Origin: Gonatopus flavifemur
Taxonomy: Eukaryota > Arthropoda > Insecta > Hymenoptera > Dryinidae
NCBI GenBank assembly: GCA_018340375.1
Contig: JAFFJZ010000010.1
Span: 2,728,001 to 2,792,000 of the forward strand
Reading direction: 5' to 3'
Length of the DNA stretch: 64,000 nt
Position 1 is the first letter of the stretch. Each line of letters opens with the position of its first letter. The position numbers and the translations under genes are program-made. The notes beneath the pieces are model-generated. The model worked only from the letters and a program-made list of their open reading frames with translations, was not told the DNA's origin and ran no database searches. This document shows, one piece after another, positions 13,560 through 27,300 of the stretch.

Positions 13560-13910
13560 TGTGGAAATTTTTCCGGGCGGCTTGTATTGAATATAGGCCC
13601 CGTATGGGGACCTCAGCCACCAAGGGATATACTTGGGTTGAAGTCAGGGACACCCATATATAGCTCATATGGGGCCACGCTGCATTACCAATTTTTTCCC
13701 CGGTTTTAAAAATCTAGACACATCGACTACAGTCTTAATAGGGCCTTGCAAGGCTTCCCGTATTCTCCCGAAGATCTTGATTCAAGCATATCTGTATACA
13801 ACCCATGTAGGGCCAAGCTATATTTCCAACGTTTTCCCCGTTTTGAAAATCTGGATGCACCCAACTACAGCCTGCATAAAACCTTGCCCTTATAATAATT
13901 CCTTTTTTTA
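13560..13910. repeat. Repeat with about 138-bp tandem duplication and GGGCC motifs
   Basis: The segment with CATATGGGGCC and CCCCGGTTTTAAAAATCT (near 13700) is repeated about 138 bases later as CATGTAGGGCC and CCCCGTTTTGAAAATCT. Related TAGGCCC/GGGCC-rich stretches occur at 14150-14400 and 19860-20330. Short frames here have no recognised domains. It is probably part of an unrecognised dispersed element. Confidence 0.45.
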
Positions 13911-14789
13911 ATACAAACTTACTTTAAAAAGCAAATTTACTGAAATCGTATTGGTAATTGCGACTTTTTGCGGTGTATGCCCCCAAAAAAATATTTCATC
14001 CATGATTTCTGTATTCACACTATCGATGAACGACGTCAAAAAATCGGAAAAAACATCACTGTATGGTTAATTCCAAGACTGAATGAAGCTGTTCTGTTTT
14101 TTTATACAGTCCGATAATGTATGAACAAAGTGCTGTTGGGTGGAATACCCGAATATGCTCATTCCAGGCCCTGTGTGGACTTCAGTCGAAGCGGTCTGGG
14201 TACAGATAGGGCCTTGGATAGCCCAATTTTCAATCGAGGAAGTTTCCTTCTTGCAATATTTATTCAATTTGATGATATTCGCAACAATTTATTATTCTCT
14301 TAAAGGTCCTAGTTTCATCGCCTACATCAGCTTCATCATGAGTGTCCTACATAGGCCCAAGTTGGGAATTCTATGCAGGCCCTGAAGATGAGTGCGTGAC
14401 AATCCTGTCTAGGACATGTAAGGGTCCCTAAAACAGGGTCTGAAATAAAACGAGGATGCCTAATTTGGCTCAAGAATTAATGTCCACACGGGGAAATGTG
14501 ATTGCGATGTCTAGAAAAAAAGTAACTACATTTTCCAGGTTAGAACAACCAGATGTTTTTCTTAGTGTGATGACCAGAATAAGTAGTTAATTTTGGCTTC
14601 AACCACTTCTTCTGGACGTCATTATAACATTTCCTGGTAAATCGAATCAGGTTACAAGTTATTGCGACCACGAATGTTTCAACCAGGTCGGGTGCAGAGA
14701 AATGTCTCTTAGGAAAATAGCGCTAAAAGTTCACTATTTAATAAAGCAAAGAATGGTTTGAATACTACTTGTTCTCAGTAGGAATGAGC

Positions 14790-15338
14790 TACACTGTTAG
14801 AAATGTCTTAGAATTCAATATATCTTTCATGTACATTCGTGAATGAAATTTCCAATTCTTGGTGATTGAAATGAGAATGCATTTACACGCAACTGAATTT
14901 TAAATTATTGCTATATTATATCATACACGGAAAGACCGGGTCTATTATTATTTAGAAAAATGACTGTCAATTCAGGGAAAAAGAGAATCGCTGAAAAATA
15001 TTCGTAGTGAGTCTACTAAAAATCCGTAGTCGATGTATTAACAATTGATAGTTTCACTGTGGAAAATACCAATGAAACTATCAACTTTTCATATTTTGAC
15101 TACGAATTTTTGGTAGACTCACTACAAATATTTTTCAGCGATCCTCTTTTTCCCTAAATTGACAGTCATTTTTCCAGAAGTTGATAAATTCTTTCTAAAT
15201 ATTAATAGACCCGGTCTTTCCGTGTACAACAATATATAGTTTCGTAACTGAAATTTCAATAAATTTTTCAGTTGCGTGAATAATTTTTGCTTCCATAACG
15301 TGTAATTGGAAGTTCAATCAGAGATTTCTAACAGTGTA
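14790..15338. mobile_element. 549-bp inverted-repeat element carrying a second element
   Basis: The outer ends are ACACTGTTAGAAATGTCTTA on the left and GAGATTTCTAACAGTGT on the right, imperfect complements. Further in, CACGCAACTGAA on the left pairs with TTCAGTTGCGTG on the right. The middle is occupied by a separate palindromic element at 14934-15226. It is non-coding. Confidence 0.7.
14934..15226. mobile_element. 293-bp foldback MITE nested in the element at 14790-15338
   Basis: It begins TACACGGAAAGACCGGGTCT and ends AGACCCGGTCTTTCCGTGTA. The arms continue inward over more than 100 bases: AAATGACTGTCAATT/AATTGACAGTCATTT, then CGCTGAAAAATATT/AATATTTTTCAGCG, then TGATAGTTTCA/TGAAACTATCA. 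TA dinucleotides at both edges could be a target-site duplication, as in Tc1/mariner-type elements (inference). Confidence 0.8.
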
Positions 15339-17540
15339 CGTAATTCACTAATTATGTGATTGTGAAGTATTACAAAGTGTAATGCCACATGGTATCTTTA
15401 TCAATCACTATGAGGATTAACAATTTCTGTAATTTCCACGGGCGGCTGTGTTATAATATGACAGCGAAATTTACTATTTTGTAAAGATCTCTTTTCTCTG
15501 TGCGTTTTTCTGCCAATTTGAGTCGAATCGCTTTCTTATTCAAGAAAATTATAAATCAAGGAAGTTTGTGTTTCTTCCTTAGTCTCCAAATCCGAATCAG
15601 TGAAATCTCATTATTTCTGCAGTTTAAATTCAACCACTGAATGGAATCAATGAAATATCAGTATTTGTGACTAATCGAATCAGTGAGATTTCACTGCAAA
15701 GATCAGTTAATATTGATTTATTGTGCATTTCATACGCCGTGATTCACAGTGGTCGACTTTTCACTGTTTCAAATTTATAGCATAGAATTTTCATGGAACT
15801 TCGTTTCCGTCTTTCTCACGGTTATCAGGAATTTTCATTCTATTTCCCAATGAAATTCAAACGGAATAAAAAGTACGTATGCATGTATTCATGTATGCAT
15901 ATAGTCTGAAATATTATGCCTCCGTCCTTCCAAACGATAAAAATTCAATCTTCATTTCAGTTTCACTATTCAATTATCCTCCCGTTGATTCTGAAATTAT
16001 TCATTGTAAGACTCGAGAATCCAATATCGTTGCACCGATAAGATCGAAAATTCATCTCGTCGTCTGTCTTCGAATAACAGATATACATATCTATTTCCTT
16101 CTTGTCGATGAGTTCGAATTAAGTATAGCATTCCAATCGAGTAACGCCATGGCTTAGCAGGCTACTCACGCGTACATACGCTATTCAACCATCCTTTTCA
16201 ACCCCATAAGATTCTCTTTCCTTGAATTTCTCTTACCGATGACTACGACTACGACGAAGACGATTTTGAGAGAACACACGAACTTCCCTTCTAGATTTCC
16301 TTTCCACATTCCCCAACCTTTACTCTCTTTCTTCAACCCTCCTTTTACTCTTGGGTGCTAACGTTTACTCCCATTTTACCGAGACAATTCACCTCGTCTT
16401 TTAACCGAATTGGATATTTTAGAATGGAATAGATATCGAACATGCCAAGTATGAGGAGAAGCTCAGGTTCGAGAAAATCGAAAAATTCTGTTTCGAAATA
16501 AAAAGGGTGAATATAAAGGAACGACAAAAGTGTATAAACTACGTATACGTACACATACGTACACGTATACCCTTTTGAAATGGATCAATATCAAATCCTA
16601 TTTTTGTGTCTACTATATACGTATTCTCTACCCTTTTGAATTTTTTATTCATTGTTTTTTCCTCCTCCTCCTCCTCCTTTTTTTTATTACGTTACTTCCT
16701 GTCAAATGCAAAATATAAGAATTATGATAATGTTATCCGTGAGATTGTCTTGTTCGAATACGCGTTTGCATAAATAAAGTATATTCTCTATCTCAACTTA
16801 CCCTCCTCCTCCCTATTTCTTATTATCATTGAATCATAAAATGCCCTTCATCGAATATATACGGATCACGAAGATGAAAAAAACAATTTATTTCGGAGAT
16901 CAGTATATTTGAAAGAATTAGTCCGAGAATTCAAAAAAGATAAATTCACATCTCTTTCGTTTGTTTTATTCGTTGGTTTTGAAGGCACGTTTTCAAAATT
17001 CTTATTCCTTCTATTAGATATTCCGGTACTTTTATATATGCTTTGTATTCTCTCGGTTCTTTTATGCGCGTGATGACTGGTGTAAAATGTGCAGGTGAAA
17101 ATTCTTTCGTACAAGAGGTTTCAAACATGCTTTCATTGTTTTGACTCTTTGTCCTATTTCCTTGTAATTCTCGACAAACAAAATTTGGTCTTTCATGTGC
17201 AGAATATGTTCTAGATTCACATTTCCGCGATATCTTGTGTGAAATAAAACCGAGGGATTTGAATTCTTATTTGAACATTTGTATGTCGACATCGATAAAA
17301 TGTGAATTATTTGAAACTTATAGAGAATTTTTCATTCCTGTCGATAACATATAGGTACCTCAACTAACTGGTATTGGTTCCCAAATTCAATATTCAGTCC
17401 GACTTCTCAATAAGATCGCAAAAGCCCCGAAGGGGAAGAGTTTTTCCTAGAATTCGAGTACCCCCACCAGGCGCGCGCTCCGTGTCCCATGCCCGTGAGC
17501 CCATGCTTTTTGAGTATGAGTCCCATACTTTCTAAGCATG
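15339..17540. other. Non-coding stretch with simple repeats
   Basis: No exon was recognised. It contains a (TCC)n run near 16664-16678 and an alternating CGTATACGTACAC patch near 16540-16570. The remainder is A+T-rich, without notable inverted repeats. Confidence 0.45.
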
Positions 17541-17554
17541 TTGCCATGCGTCAA

Positions 17555-17735
17555 GAGTATCCCGTAGAAGCCGAAGTTACTAGATTGTTGTTCACAAAAT
17601 ACTCAAAGAGGACTCAATAGAATCTTCCATATCAACAGAAGGTCTGGCTGGTTGTTTTGATTAATTTTATTCAGTCATCTTCGAGTGTTTTGGGTAGAGA
17701 GATCTAGTAACTTCGTCTTCTATGGGATACCCTTA
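17555..17735. mobile_element. 180-bp inverted-repeat element
   Basis: GAGTATCCCGTAGAAGCCGA at 17557 is mirrored by TCGTCTTCTATGGGATACCC ending at 17733. The next inward parts (GAAGTTACTAGAT / ATCTAGTAACTTC, then AAAATACTCAAAGAGGACTC and its imperfect complement) also pair. No coding content. Confidence 0.65.
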
Positions 17736-18366
17736 AAAGCACGATATACCAACAGCGTGAGAAGCGTGGAGGGCTCCCTTGCGTTTGGAGCATGCTTTTT
17801 CTCTCGGTGCACTTGACTGCTGCAATTAAATTGTTCGTTCCATACGCTGGTGCATGTGAACAACAGCCCGAAACCGATTTTCGATACTACGACATCTTCA
17901 AGGTTCAAAAAATGCTCAAAGTTTCGAAGAAACATCTATTTTTAGCTATCTAAATATCAACCCCATCATTTCTTTCCGTGCGTAATTGGTCCATGAATAT
18001 TAACATTTGAACTGTGTACTTGAGTTGTCTCGATCTGTCTCACAACAGAAACTCATAAGAGTACAAACTCCTTCATTCCTGTTGTAGTCTACTGTGAGGA
18101 ATTTGTAGGAATTCGAATGTGCTATACCGAAGAGCAAGAATTAACCTTGATTCTCAGGTGCATCAATGCATATGAATCTCAAGCCGATGCGCTAGTTTAT
18201 CCATTTTCCGGGAACCGAACAAGCTGCGCATATAGCTTTCGGGCCAGTACTGGCCCAATTATTCCACCAACTCGTATGTCGGCATTGGATAGGATTCCCC
18301 TCAATCCTTGAATGGTTGAAGAAGAAACTATGCAAAAGACAAATTTCAGTCTCAAGACCCAACGCA

Positions 18367-18458
18367 ACACCACAGTCCCAAAAAATTCATAAAGAATTCT
18401 TATCGAACTGATTGTATTCTTCATGAATTTCTTAAGAATTCTCCTAGGACTGTGGTGC
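18367..18458. mobile_element. 92-bp MITE
   Basis: The left end CACCACAGTCCCA is mirrored by the right end TAGGACTGTGGTGC. Inside, AGAATTCTTA and TAAGAATTCT also face each other. It is non-coding. Confidence 0.6.
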
Positions 18459-18809
18459 TCCGTGAGACAATAAGATCGTAAAATGAAGAGCGATATTGTG
18501 GAATTTATAACCGAATTAGAAATATTTGTTACCAAACAAAAGAAAACAAAACTCGAACGATAAATTAATCAATGGAATGGATTAAGTGATAACAATAAAA
18601 AAGGACTCGTGTTATATGTGTATGTGTAAATGTATATATTCTAACAACCTATATCTCGGATCGGTGGCCAGGAGTCTGATAGGTTTAAAGATCGTAAAAC
18701 CAATAAAAGCGGTTTCCTTTTACCCTTATAGAGGTTGTACAAGAACAAGAGATCCACGAAGAAACTTGCAGGATGATGTCATATAGGCACTTTACACTCC
18801 TCAACAGTT

Positions 18810-19500
18810 TCCGTCCGAGATAGAGAGAAGGATAAGAAGAAACTGAGAAGAGAGAGGGAGAGAGAGGAAGAGAGAAAGTAGAAAAGAGTGAAGTTCGACG
18901 CCCAAGGGATAGACAAACTAATAGAAGAGACCAAAAAGTACGTAGAAAGCTTCTTTCAGAGCAGCGTTAATTGCTTCTAGTAAAAAACAAAGGAACAACG
19001 GAAGGAGGGAAAAAAGAAAAATTGCACAGGAACTATTTTTCAAACCTGTTCGCTGTCCAGATACAGTGGCTAGTACGTATCTTTTCCTCTTTGCTCTACC
19101 ATCGAAATGTGCTCTACACTAAACGTGTTTGTAACTCCGATAGGGAAAACTAATATTGAACATTCCTAAGTACAATGCAAAGGAATAGAGAAGAGAAGAA
19201 AACATAGGAGGAGGAGAGAGGAAAGAAAGAATCGAGGGAGATATGGCAAACGGAGCAAAAGAGGTTGCTTGTGCTTGGTCGAAGAAGAGAGTGGAAGTGA
19301 AGTCGGAACTTAAAAGTTTCAAAAAGCAATTAAGGGTTTCAAACTCCAGACGCTTCTTGGTATAATCATTCTTCCACTTTGGCCCCTCTTTTACTCCTCC
19401 TGTCCTGCCCTCTACATTCCCTTTTCCCTCTCCTCCTTTTTCTTTCCAACTCTTTCCAATTCTCGTTTCTCAAGATTTTTCTCTATTCCGATAGATAAAG
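18810..19500. repeat. Purine-rich tract followed by pyrimidine-rich tract
   Basis: From 18815 to about 19275 the plus strand is dominated by A and G, including GAGAGAGGGAGAGAGAGGAA near 18851. From about 19365 to 19500 it turns to C and T (CCCTCTCCTCCTTTTTC). Frames here are low-complexity artefacts. See the matching finding. Confidence 0.5.
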
Positions 19501-19859
19501 ACAGTTTGTATCTACTTCATTGCCGATTGAACGGATTCAGTCTTTGAATTCCAAAGTTATAACTTCGCCATAAGAAAAGCTACTCGTTCTCTCTTCGAAT
19601 ATCATTTCAACTTCCAAACGAGAAGAGCGGTACTTTCAATGATTTGATAAATATTTTTCAAAAAAATCCATTTCGCGCCATGGATTGTAAACGTGAAATG
19701 TATTGTGAAATTTAACTTGGGATTTATCTGTGCACGTATCACATTCCGGGAAACACAAATTTAATTTTGAGAGATCTAATTGGAGACTTTCGAATGAAAA
19801 CGACAAAAATTATTTTCACGTTTTGTTAACTGAAATCGACTGAATTTGAAGGAAAGCAC

Positions 19860-20340
19860 AACAGGGCCAAGATTGAGCCAACATGAGTCCCATCGTCATT
19901 CCCTAATACTGGGTTGAACAGGATGGACCCAGCCTGGGGCCCATTGTCATTATAGGCAATACACGCTTGGGATTTGAAATATGATAACACGGATAATTTT
20001 GATTACCGGTACTGTGCCAGTATTGGGTTGGATTTGAATTTGCACATAGGATGTTATCATTTCGACTCCTTCCCATCTCTTAATTAGCTCTGGCAAAACA
20101 CTTGGTCCTTGTAAAGCGGCAGAGATCCTTCATAACAGACCCTCATAAAAAACCAGTACTGACAAAGTGGTCAATGTTATTCTGGCCCTTACGTTCATCG
20201 ATATTATCATTCCGACTCCGGGGCAGCATCGTTAATTCAACTGGCTCTGTAACGGTGAGAGTGTATTTGCCAGTACCGGCAACAGTACTTAGCCAGTATT
20301 GGCCCGTGTTTCCATTTCCACATGGGTACATTCATGTGGC
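19860..20340. repeat. Unrecognised G+C-richer repeat with CCAGTACTGG-like motifs
   Basis: Motifs such as GGGCCAAGATTGAGCC, CCAGTATTGGGTTGG, CAGTACCGGCAACAG and CCAGTATTGGCCC recur within 500 bases. Similar words appear at 3700-4060 and at 18240. This suggests one dispersed family, but edges could not be placed. It is not coding as far as can be seen. Confidence 0.35.
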
Positions 20341-21145
20341 AATTTATACATTTGTTATTTCTACTTTCATAAATTACTCATATCACATCCAAATGAAATT
20401 CATTTACGAATAAATTTGAATCAAATGAGAATTGCCGTTTTCCATATAGAAAATCCATGTATCCAAAGTTCAAAGTATCATGAATTTAATTAAATCCTGG
20501 ATTTAACCCACTATTAATTCCCAATCCTAATTGCTGAGAATTGTGGGTGAAGGAAAATAAATGGGCTTCAGTTAGCAATCAATATTTTAACTATCGATGG
20601 TACTGCGTTTGAAAACGAGAACATGAACAACGTAAAAACAATTAAAACGAATATTGGGATTAACTCGAATCATTAAGAATTCTTTGTCATTCCGATACTC
20701 TTATGTAACATTTGGTACGCGAAATTCAATATATACACAAAGTACTGGTTCATGTAGATGTGTAACCTCGAAACTAAAGAGAGCGAATTACCTGCGCTAT
20801 CTCGTCCTTCTTGCGGTTACGCCACCAGCTGGCTGCCCTTGCAAGCAGCCTTACAACCAAATTCCTATTCTAAAATATCCGCAATAGTGCAGGATATTGT
20901 CTGTGAACTTCCGTTCGCTGGATTAACAGAAATACATAGTTGCTACATGAATAGTTTAAATTCTTCAAACCCGAATCTTGTAAAAATATTATTCACAATT
21001 AGGATATAAACTCAATTCGTTTCGATAAAGAACAAACTGAGGAAATCGATTCATCAATCATCATCAAAAATAACAATACAATAATCAATAATACCTGACA
21101 TGTTTCACGTCTGATTAACGTTTGGATAATTTTGTTTTGTTCCAG

Positions 21146-21340
21146 AATGATACAATGCAAGTAGTATGGCAGTACCACGAAGAAGAACCAGTATCCACCG
21201 CTGGAGTTTTACCCGAAGTTGGAGCAGTGAGAGGATTACGACCCTTGTATTTGGTTCAAAGGGATACACAACCGAAACGTGTCTCAAGAAATCAATTGAT
21301 CATCCCCACTGTTCATACTTGGGATATATTGAATCATCAA
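21146..21340 (+). CDS. Monooxygenase exon: end of DOMON domain
   Basis: 65 codons in phase 0, acceptor TTGTTCCAG and donor GTGAGT. NDTMQVVWQYHEEEP matches the end of DOMON domains in DBH-type enzymes (compare the general pattern DTMxxIWxxHxxDP). It continues through RGLRPLYLV into the linker before the copper domains. It is the first exon I can recognise, so at least one further coding exon must lie upstream. Confidence 0.92.
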
Positions 21341-24300
21341 GTGAGTTTGCTCTTTTCTCATCTATTGTGTGTAATATTGACAGTTTATTTTCTACCGTTA
21401 ATAAGACACGCGCGTGAGGAGTGAAAATAAATTATGCGATAAGAATTTAGCTACTAAAATCTAACGTTTCAAGTAAACCGATATATTTGAATAGAAATAC
21501 TTCGATCAATGCTTTGAATTCATTTTTTCTCTATAAGATTGATGTGAAAATTAAATAGTACAACATCGATTGAGCTGATATAATCAATAAACATTGAATG
21601 ATATTCCCATTTCAATGCATACTCCATTCTCGAAAAGATCTCAACTAAATTCATTGGAATCCAATTTCAAGATGAATGAAAGACTCGGCTCTCCTGGTTT
21701 ACATTATAAAATGAAACACCATTATGAGAATCCTTTATTCAAATAAAACTGATTTCGAACCTGGGATTGTGAAATATAGTTATCTTCAAATCCGTTTTTA
21801 CATAAAAGCATGAAAGATACATTGGATATATCCCTACCATCATTTTACTTCAGTAATATTTCGTTTTCTTTAGTAGTTAGGTACCAAGAAACTTGGAATT
21901 ATCTTCGTTATATGGAATATCTGTGAACAAAGTACACAGTTTTGTATTGTTATGGGTCTTCGCTTTACATCTATGATATGATTATTTTTTCCCTGGCCTG
22001 TGAACGCTTGATTCGATCATTGGGTAATTGAATTTTGATTCTGAAACTGTTATTTGAACTAGAAATTTCCGATTGACTCGACAATTTTAACAATCTTATA
22101 AAAACTTTATGCGACCCAACTTGAATTGTAATCGTTCTCATAAAGGACAAATCCACGATTTCTTCACTTTTATTTTCAAACTCCTTTTGTTGGTATTGGA
22201 GCATTTTTTCCAAGTAAAATTCTAAGTTGAAATAATGATAGAATGATAATTTTCTTTTCTAAAAATTGAATCTTCCAAAGCCCTGTCTTGGCCTAGACCA
22301 CCTCAACTTGGCCCAAGGCAAAACTTTAGATCCAAGGCAAAACAAGTATTGTTTTTCTTCCAGTACGAATTAGAATTTTAAAAACACCAATTCCCGTTTT
22401 TCAGAATATATAAACCGGCCACCCTATATTTTTGTAGATACTTTTATAGATCCTTTTGCCGTTCACCAAGCAAATTACCATTGACTAGAAAAAAAGTGAT
22501 CTCCAATCTAGTTATTAAATTATGGAATACCAGGATTTTCAAGAGATAGCAGGATAATGATTCTGATCTCTACAATCTTTTGGGGTTGGCTTTGTCAGTC
22601 GAATTGCAGCCTCACGAATAGTTGCCTGCGGCTAAACGCGCTGAGACACGGTACCGATAACCACTCGCGACTCGCCTTATATACTCATGAGTCCCCCTCA
22701 ATTACGGTAAAAGTGATGTCTCCCTCCTCCGTCAGTCAACCCGCTTGCACTAGCGGTTAACGACTTAATAATTACATAAAATCAAATTTTATTTCCTTGT
22801 AACTAACAAAATAACCTTCATACGTAGTTAACTTTATGAACTTTGATAATTTATCAGGGTGGAGAAAAGAGGTTTCTTTTTTTTCCATCATTTTTAATAT
22901 CTTCCCTGTCCGTCAAAAAATGATTGGAATTATAAATATGTAATTAAAAGAGCAATTTCTGGTACATATAGACAAAGCGAATGAAAATACATATCACAAA
23001 AATTGTCGGATAGGTTAGCGTCACTCTCAGTTTTTCACAAATATTTACAACTATATACTTCATCTCTTTGCAACTCAGTATGAAATCAATCGTATAATTA
23101 AAATCGTTTGTTGGGTTCTATTTGTTATTCGTTTTTTTCAATAATTCATCCCTTGGTTGATTTCAAGAAAACTTTTATGCAAGACTTGTAATCTCGAAAG
23201 CAGTTATTCAACATCATGATGCATACGTACCACTGCATAACCATGAAAAATGTAGGAGCCTTACAAAAAGTCACACAATCATACCTCAGTATTCGCGGTA
23301 ATAATATGTTGTCATAAAGTTTTTAGCATGCTTCAAGTCCATTGAAGAAATGTTTTACGCGCAGCAGTACAGATATAATATGATATCATGTTCAGGTATA
23401 ATTGTGAAGTATTACGGAATGGATATATTTTTTGTTTAAACGTTATCATGGAAGAATATATGAAGCGAGTCCAGTTTTCCTCATTTGCTATCGATTTGAA
23501 ATTGTGTATCCCAGAAGGAATGATGAAGCTATTCTGGTTTTAATTGGAACATAGAATCTAATTTTGGAATTTGTTCATTCATTACTCAAAGAAAAACAGA
23601 TGTGAATTCATGTAGTTTCCCTGCGTAAGAACAATTAAGTCAGAATGCCGTCGAATTGATGTCACTTTGACAACACGGAGACAAATACCGCACGAAAATA
23701 TGGGATGTTCTCGGTTTTTTTTGCAGCGAGACAGTAACACGGAGATTTAGAGAATGGATTTTTGCATGAAAATATCAAAGATTACGAATACTGTAGGAAT
23801 AGTAAAATTTTTACACGTTGAATGGCCAAATTTTGGTATGAATCCTTAATCAATTGGGCATATACATTAAATTACGTAGTATAATTCCAATGTAGTAGTC
23901 TGGTAATTTGAGTTGAAGAAATCGAATCTTTTCTTTCGATCACAAAGTGATCACAAATGAGGCCTGTGAACAGGTGAAAGGCTTGTTATACGCACCAAGG
24001 ATAAACGATTAATGTAAATATGAATTTTTCCGAAACACCGTCGGTACGGTTGGCCAACTTCATAAAAAGTTGTCTATCCAACTGAATGGACTGAAATCTG
24101 GATATGTTATTCTACTTATTAACGCCTCTTGCAGGAATTAGGGTCTTTTTTCACACCCCTGACTTTCCATTTTATATCCCTATTTCCACTGAAGAGAAGT
24201 CATTTTTTTCGAAGTCCGCCATTTTTTTATTCTTGCACCGTCCTCATGTCCACCTGTAATTGCAGATCAATCCAGCTAGGAAACTCATTACGGATAATAG

Positions 24301-27300
24301 AACCTCTAACTGTTGCAGTTAGACTGGATAGGAATTCGTTGTAACGAACATGTAACAACATTTTCATACATGAAATATTTTTCAAATTGGGAGACACCAA
24401 ACAGAAGTGGATTCTGCAGATTATGAAATGCAAAAAATTCCTAATTCAGGAATTTTTAATCTTGAATTAAGACAAAACAAATACAAGCCTCATATTTATC
24501 GACTACCAAAAATCTTTTATGTGAATTCAAAATTTTACTGTACACTTCACATGAAATAACCCAAATATTATTGATTATTTATATGAAAATTTGACTATTT
24601 TAGTGGTGAAACTTCTATAACTTCGAACATGTACATTACTTCCATAAAAGTATGGTTGATTTTATTTTGGAAAAATTCTGTGAGTCTCGATTATTTGCCT
24701 TTGATAACAAAAAATCCTTCAAACAAAGAACCGTTCATATATCCCCGTATGTATCTTACTTGCATTATTAGAGTTTACATTTTACATTCCAAAACCATGT
24801 TGTTCTCCAAACTCGCGTTAGGGAGTTGGAAAGTAAATATTCTCATATGTCTATTTGTATTCAATGAACCATCATTGATGCTTTTCCGTACAACAAATGT
24901 TGTTGATTTTATCAGTTTTCAAAAAATATAGATTATACTTCACATCAATTTTATGAGACTAAACATTCCTTTATGAAAAATTAATTCATTATATCAATTA
25001 ATACACCATAAAACCCATTTCGCATTATGCAAAACACTTAATTGATGTATTACTATTTCAGGTTCCTTTGCCTACCGATAAAAACACTGTTCTATGGTGT
25101 CAAGTGATAAAAATGCCAAATATTATTCGTAAACATCACGTTATCAAGGTAAGTTGCTAATTTATTCGTGTTTATACAAACGATCTCATGAACTTTTAAT
25201 TAATATTGCACAAAATACAGCGATTATCATTTTATTCATATTTATTTGCTTTCCAGCAGCAAGTAGGGTAATTTTGAACAATAATATAGTTCAATGCCCT
25301 AAGGGAACACAATCCTTCATGTCCATCCAACGAACGTATCTGGTCATTCATGTACATCCAATGGATGTGCGCGAAGGCTTGTTGTGTTCTCCTGGGGTAT
25401 TATTATACCTCTATCAGATTCCAGAAAATTAGATATACAAAGGGTTCAGAGTTGCTTGTTTTGAATTTGATACTTGGAAATTATTTTCAAATTCAAACTG
25501 CATGTAGATTGAATATGAGAATTCTGGTTCAAAAATTAAAATAAAATGAAAAGGCCCGCCACACTCGGAACAAAAAGTTGTAAAATTTACATCTTGTGGA
25601 GTCAATATATGAACGATTTAAAAATACAACTCGAACTACTATAATTTTAGTTGATTTACATCAGCTGTACAGAGGTGTGAAAGTTATTAGAATAATTGTG
25701 ATTTTCAAAACTGTTCCAACTTTCCTCTCAAAGGGAATGCAATCATTTATGCAGTGCTGGTTTTATTTCTTGATATGAATAGTTCTTAAGGCCTCCATTT
25801 TTGAACGAAGAAATATTCCATGATTACTATATAACAATCTCATTTGTTCAAAGTTCTTTTTCATTATGAGCATCTTCATATGTATTTAAATAACTAACAA
25901 TGTGCAATATTTTGATATCAAGAACTGGTGTTTCATTGTATAAAATTTATATACACGACAAGGAATAATAGTTGAGTTACGATGAAACCAATAAAAATCC
26001 CGGTCGGAATTTGTTGTTAACTATTCTAAATTCCCAGCGGGTATCTATCGTCACATACTGTTTAGTTTGAAATCGAGGTGTTAAGATCATTGGAGTGAAA
26101 AAAAGATTGGAAAGAAACATTGTTATAATAATAAATAACTCAGAAAAGGAAAGATGAAAAACTATTATATCAACAAGACAAAATAGTACTCCACGGATAA
26201 ATGCATAACCTGAGGCAAAAGTTGAAGTTATTTTGGACATAACAATTATTCTAATAATTTTCACACCTCTGTAGTATATCTCACATCCGCTGTTGTAAAA
26301 TCAACTCAAATTGTGTAGCTCGAACTGTTTTTGAAATCGTGCAAATATGGACTCCGCGAGAAGTGAATTTTACAACTTCTCTTTTCTCAGTGCACCTGGC
26401 GAAGTCACAATGGGGGGAAAGTTTTGGAAAAGTAACTAAGCTGATATCTTTGAATCTGTTCTCAGATTTTTTTTCAATAACCTGTTTTGAATAAATACCT
26501 ATCTTGATGAAAAAAAAACTTCCATATCATCATTGAATGATAATAATCGGACCTGAAATGTCATGTTCATGTTATCCGGGCGAATGAAGTATTTTTATCA
26601 ATGATTATCAAATAATCAATAAGTATACAATTCAATGGATATCATTCGATGCACCAAACTTATATATTGGTTCGTGTTATAAAGTTATATTCAACTCAAT
26701 GAAATTGGAGCCAAATCCGATGAAGTCACAATGATTTTCAACATGGTATATTGCAATATTCTGATTACATCCCATTGCCATTCATCAGTGAGATATGGAT
26801 TTATTGTATAAAAATATTTAATCCTGCTTCAAGAGGAGTCTTAGCTTTCACTATAGAAAGTCGAAGGATAGAATATATGAAATCCCTGAAACCTGCCAGT
26901 CCTCGTGATAGATTTTCTTTGTCCAAGAAGATGGTTTTCAATATGAACATCTAATAATGGAGATTCACGCTAAGATTCACAATTTTAATTTTAATTCTAT
27001 CAACGCGAAACGATTTCTGTTCACTGTAAGAGTTGTTGAATTATTTACACGTTCTTTTTTATTCATTGAACCAACCATTTTTTCTGGTTAAAAATATTTA
27101 AAATTGAAAAAAATTGACAACAGTTTGAAAAGAGGTTATCGAATTTTCACCTTTTGCTTGTTTTTGTTTCAGAAAAGAAAGAGGTACTCAAAATTCTTAC
27201 ACATCCCTTGTGAAAAATTTCGTTGAATTTACCTTCTCAAATTAGGCTCTCAAAATTAGAAAAAGCATTAAAAAATTATTTTGCAAGATTTCAAGCCTTC

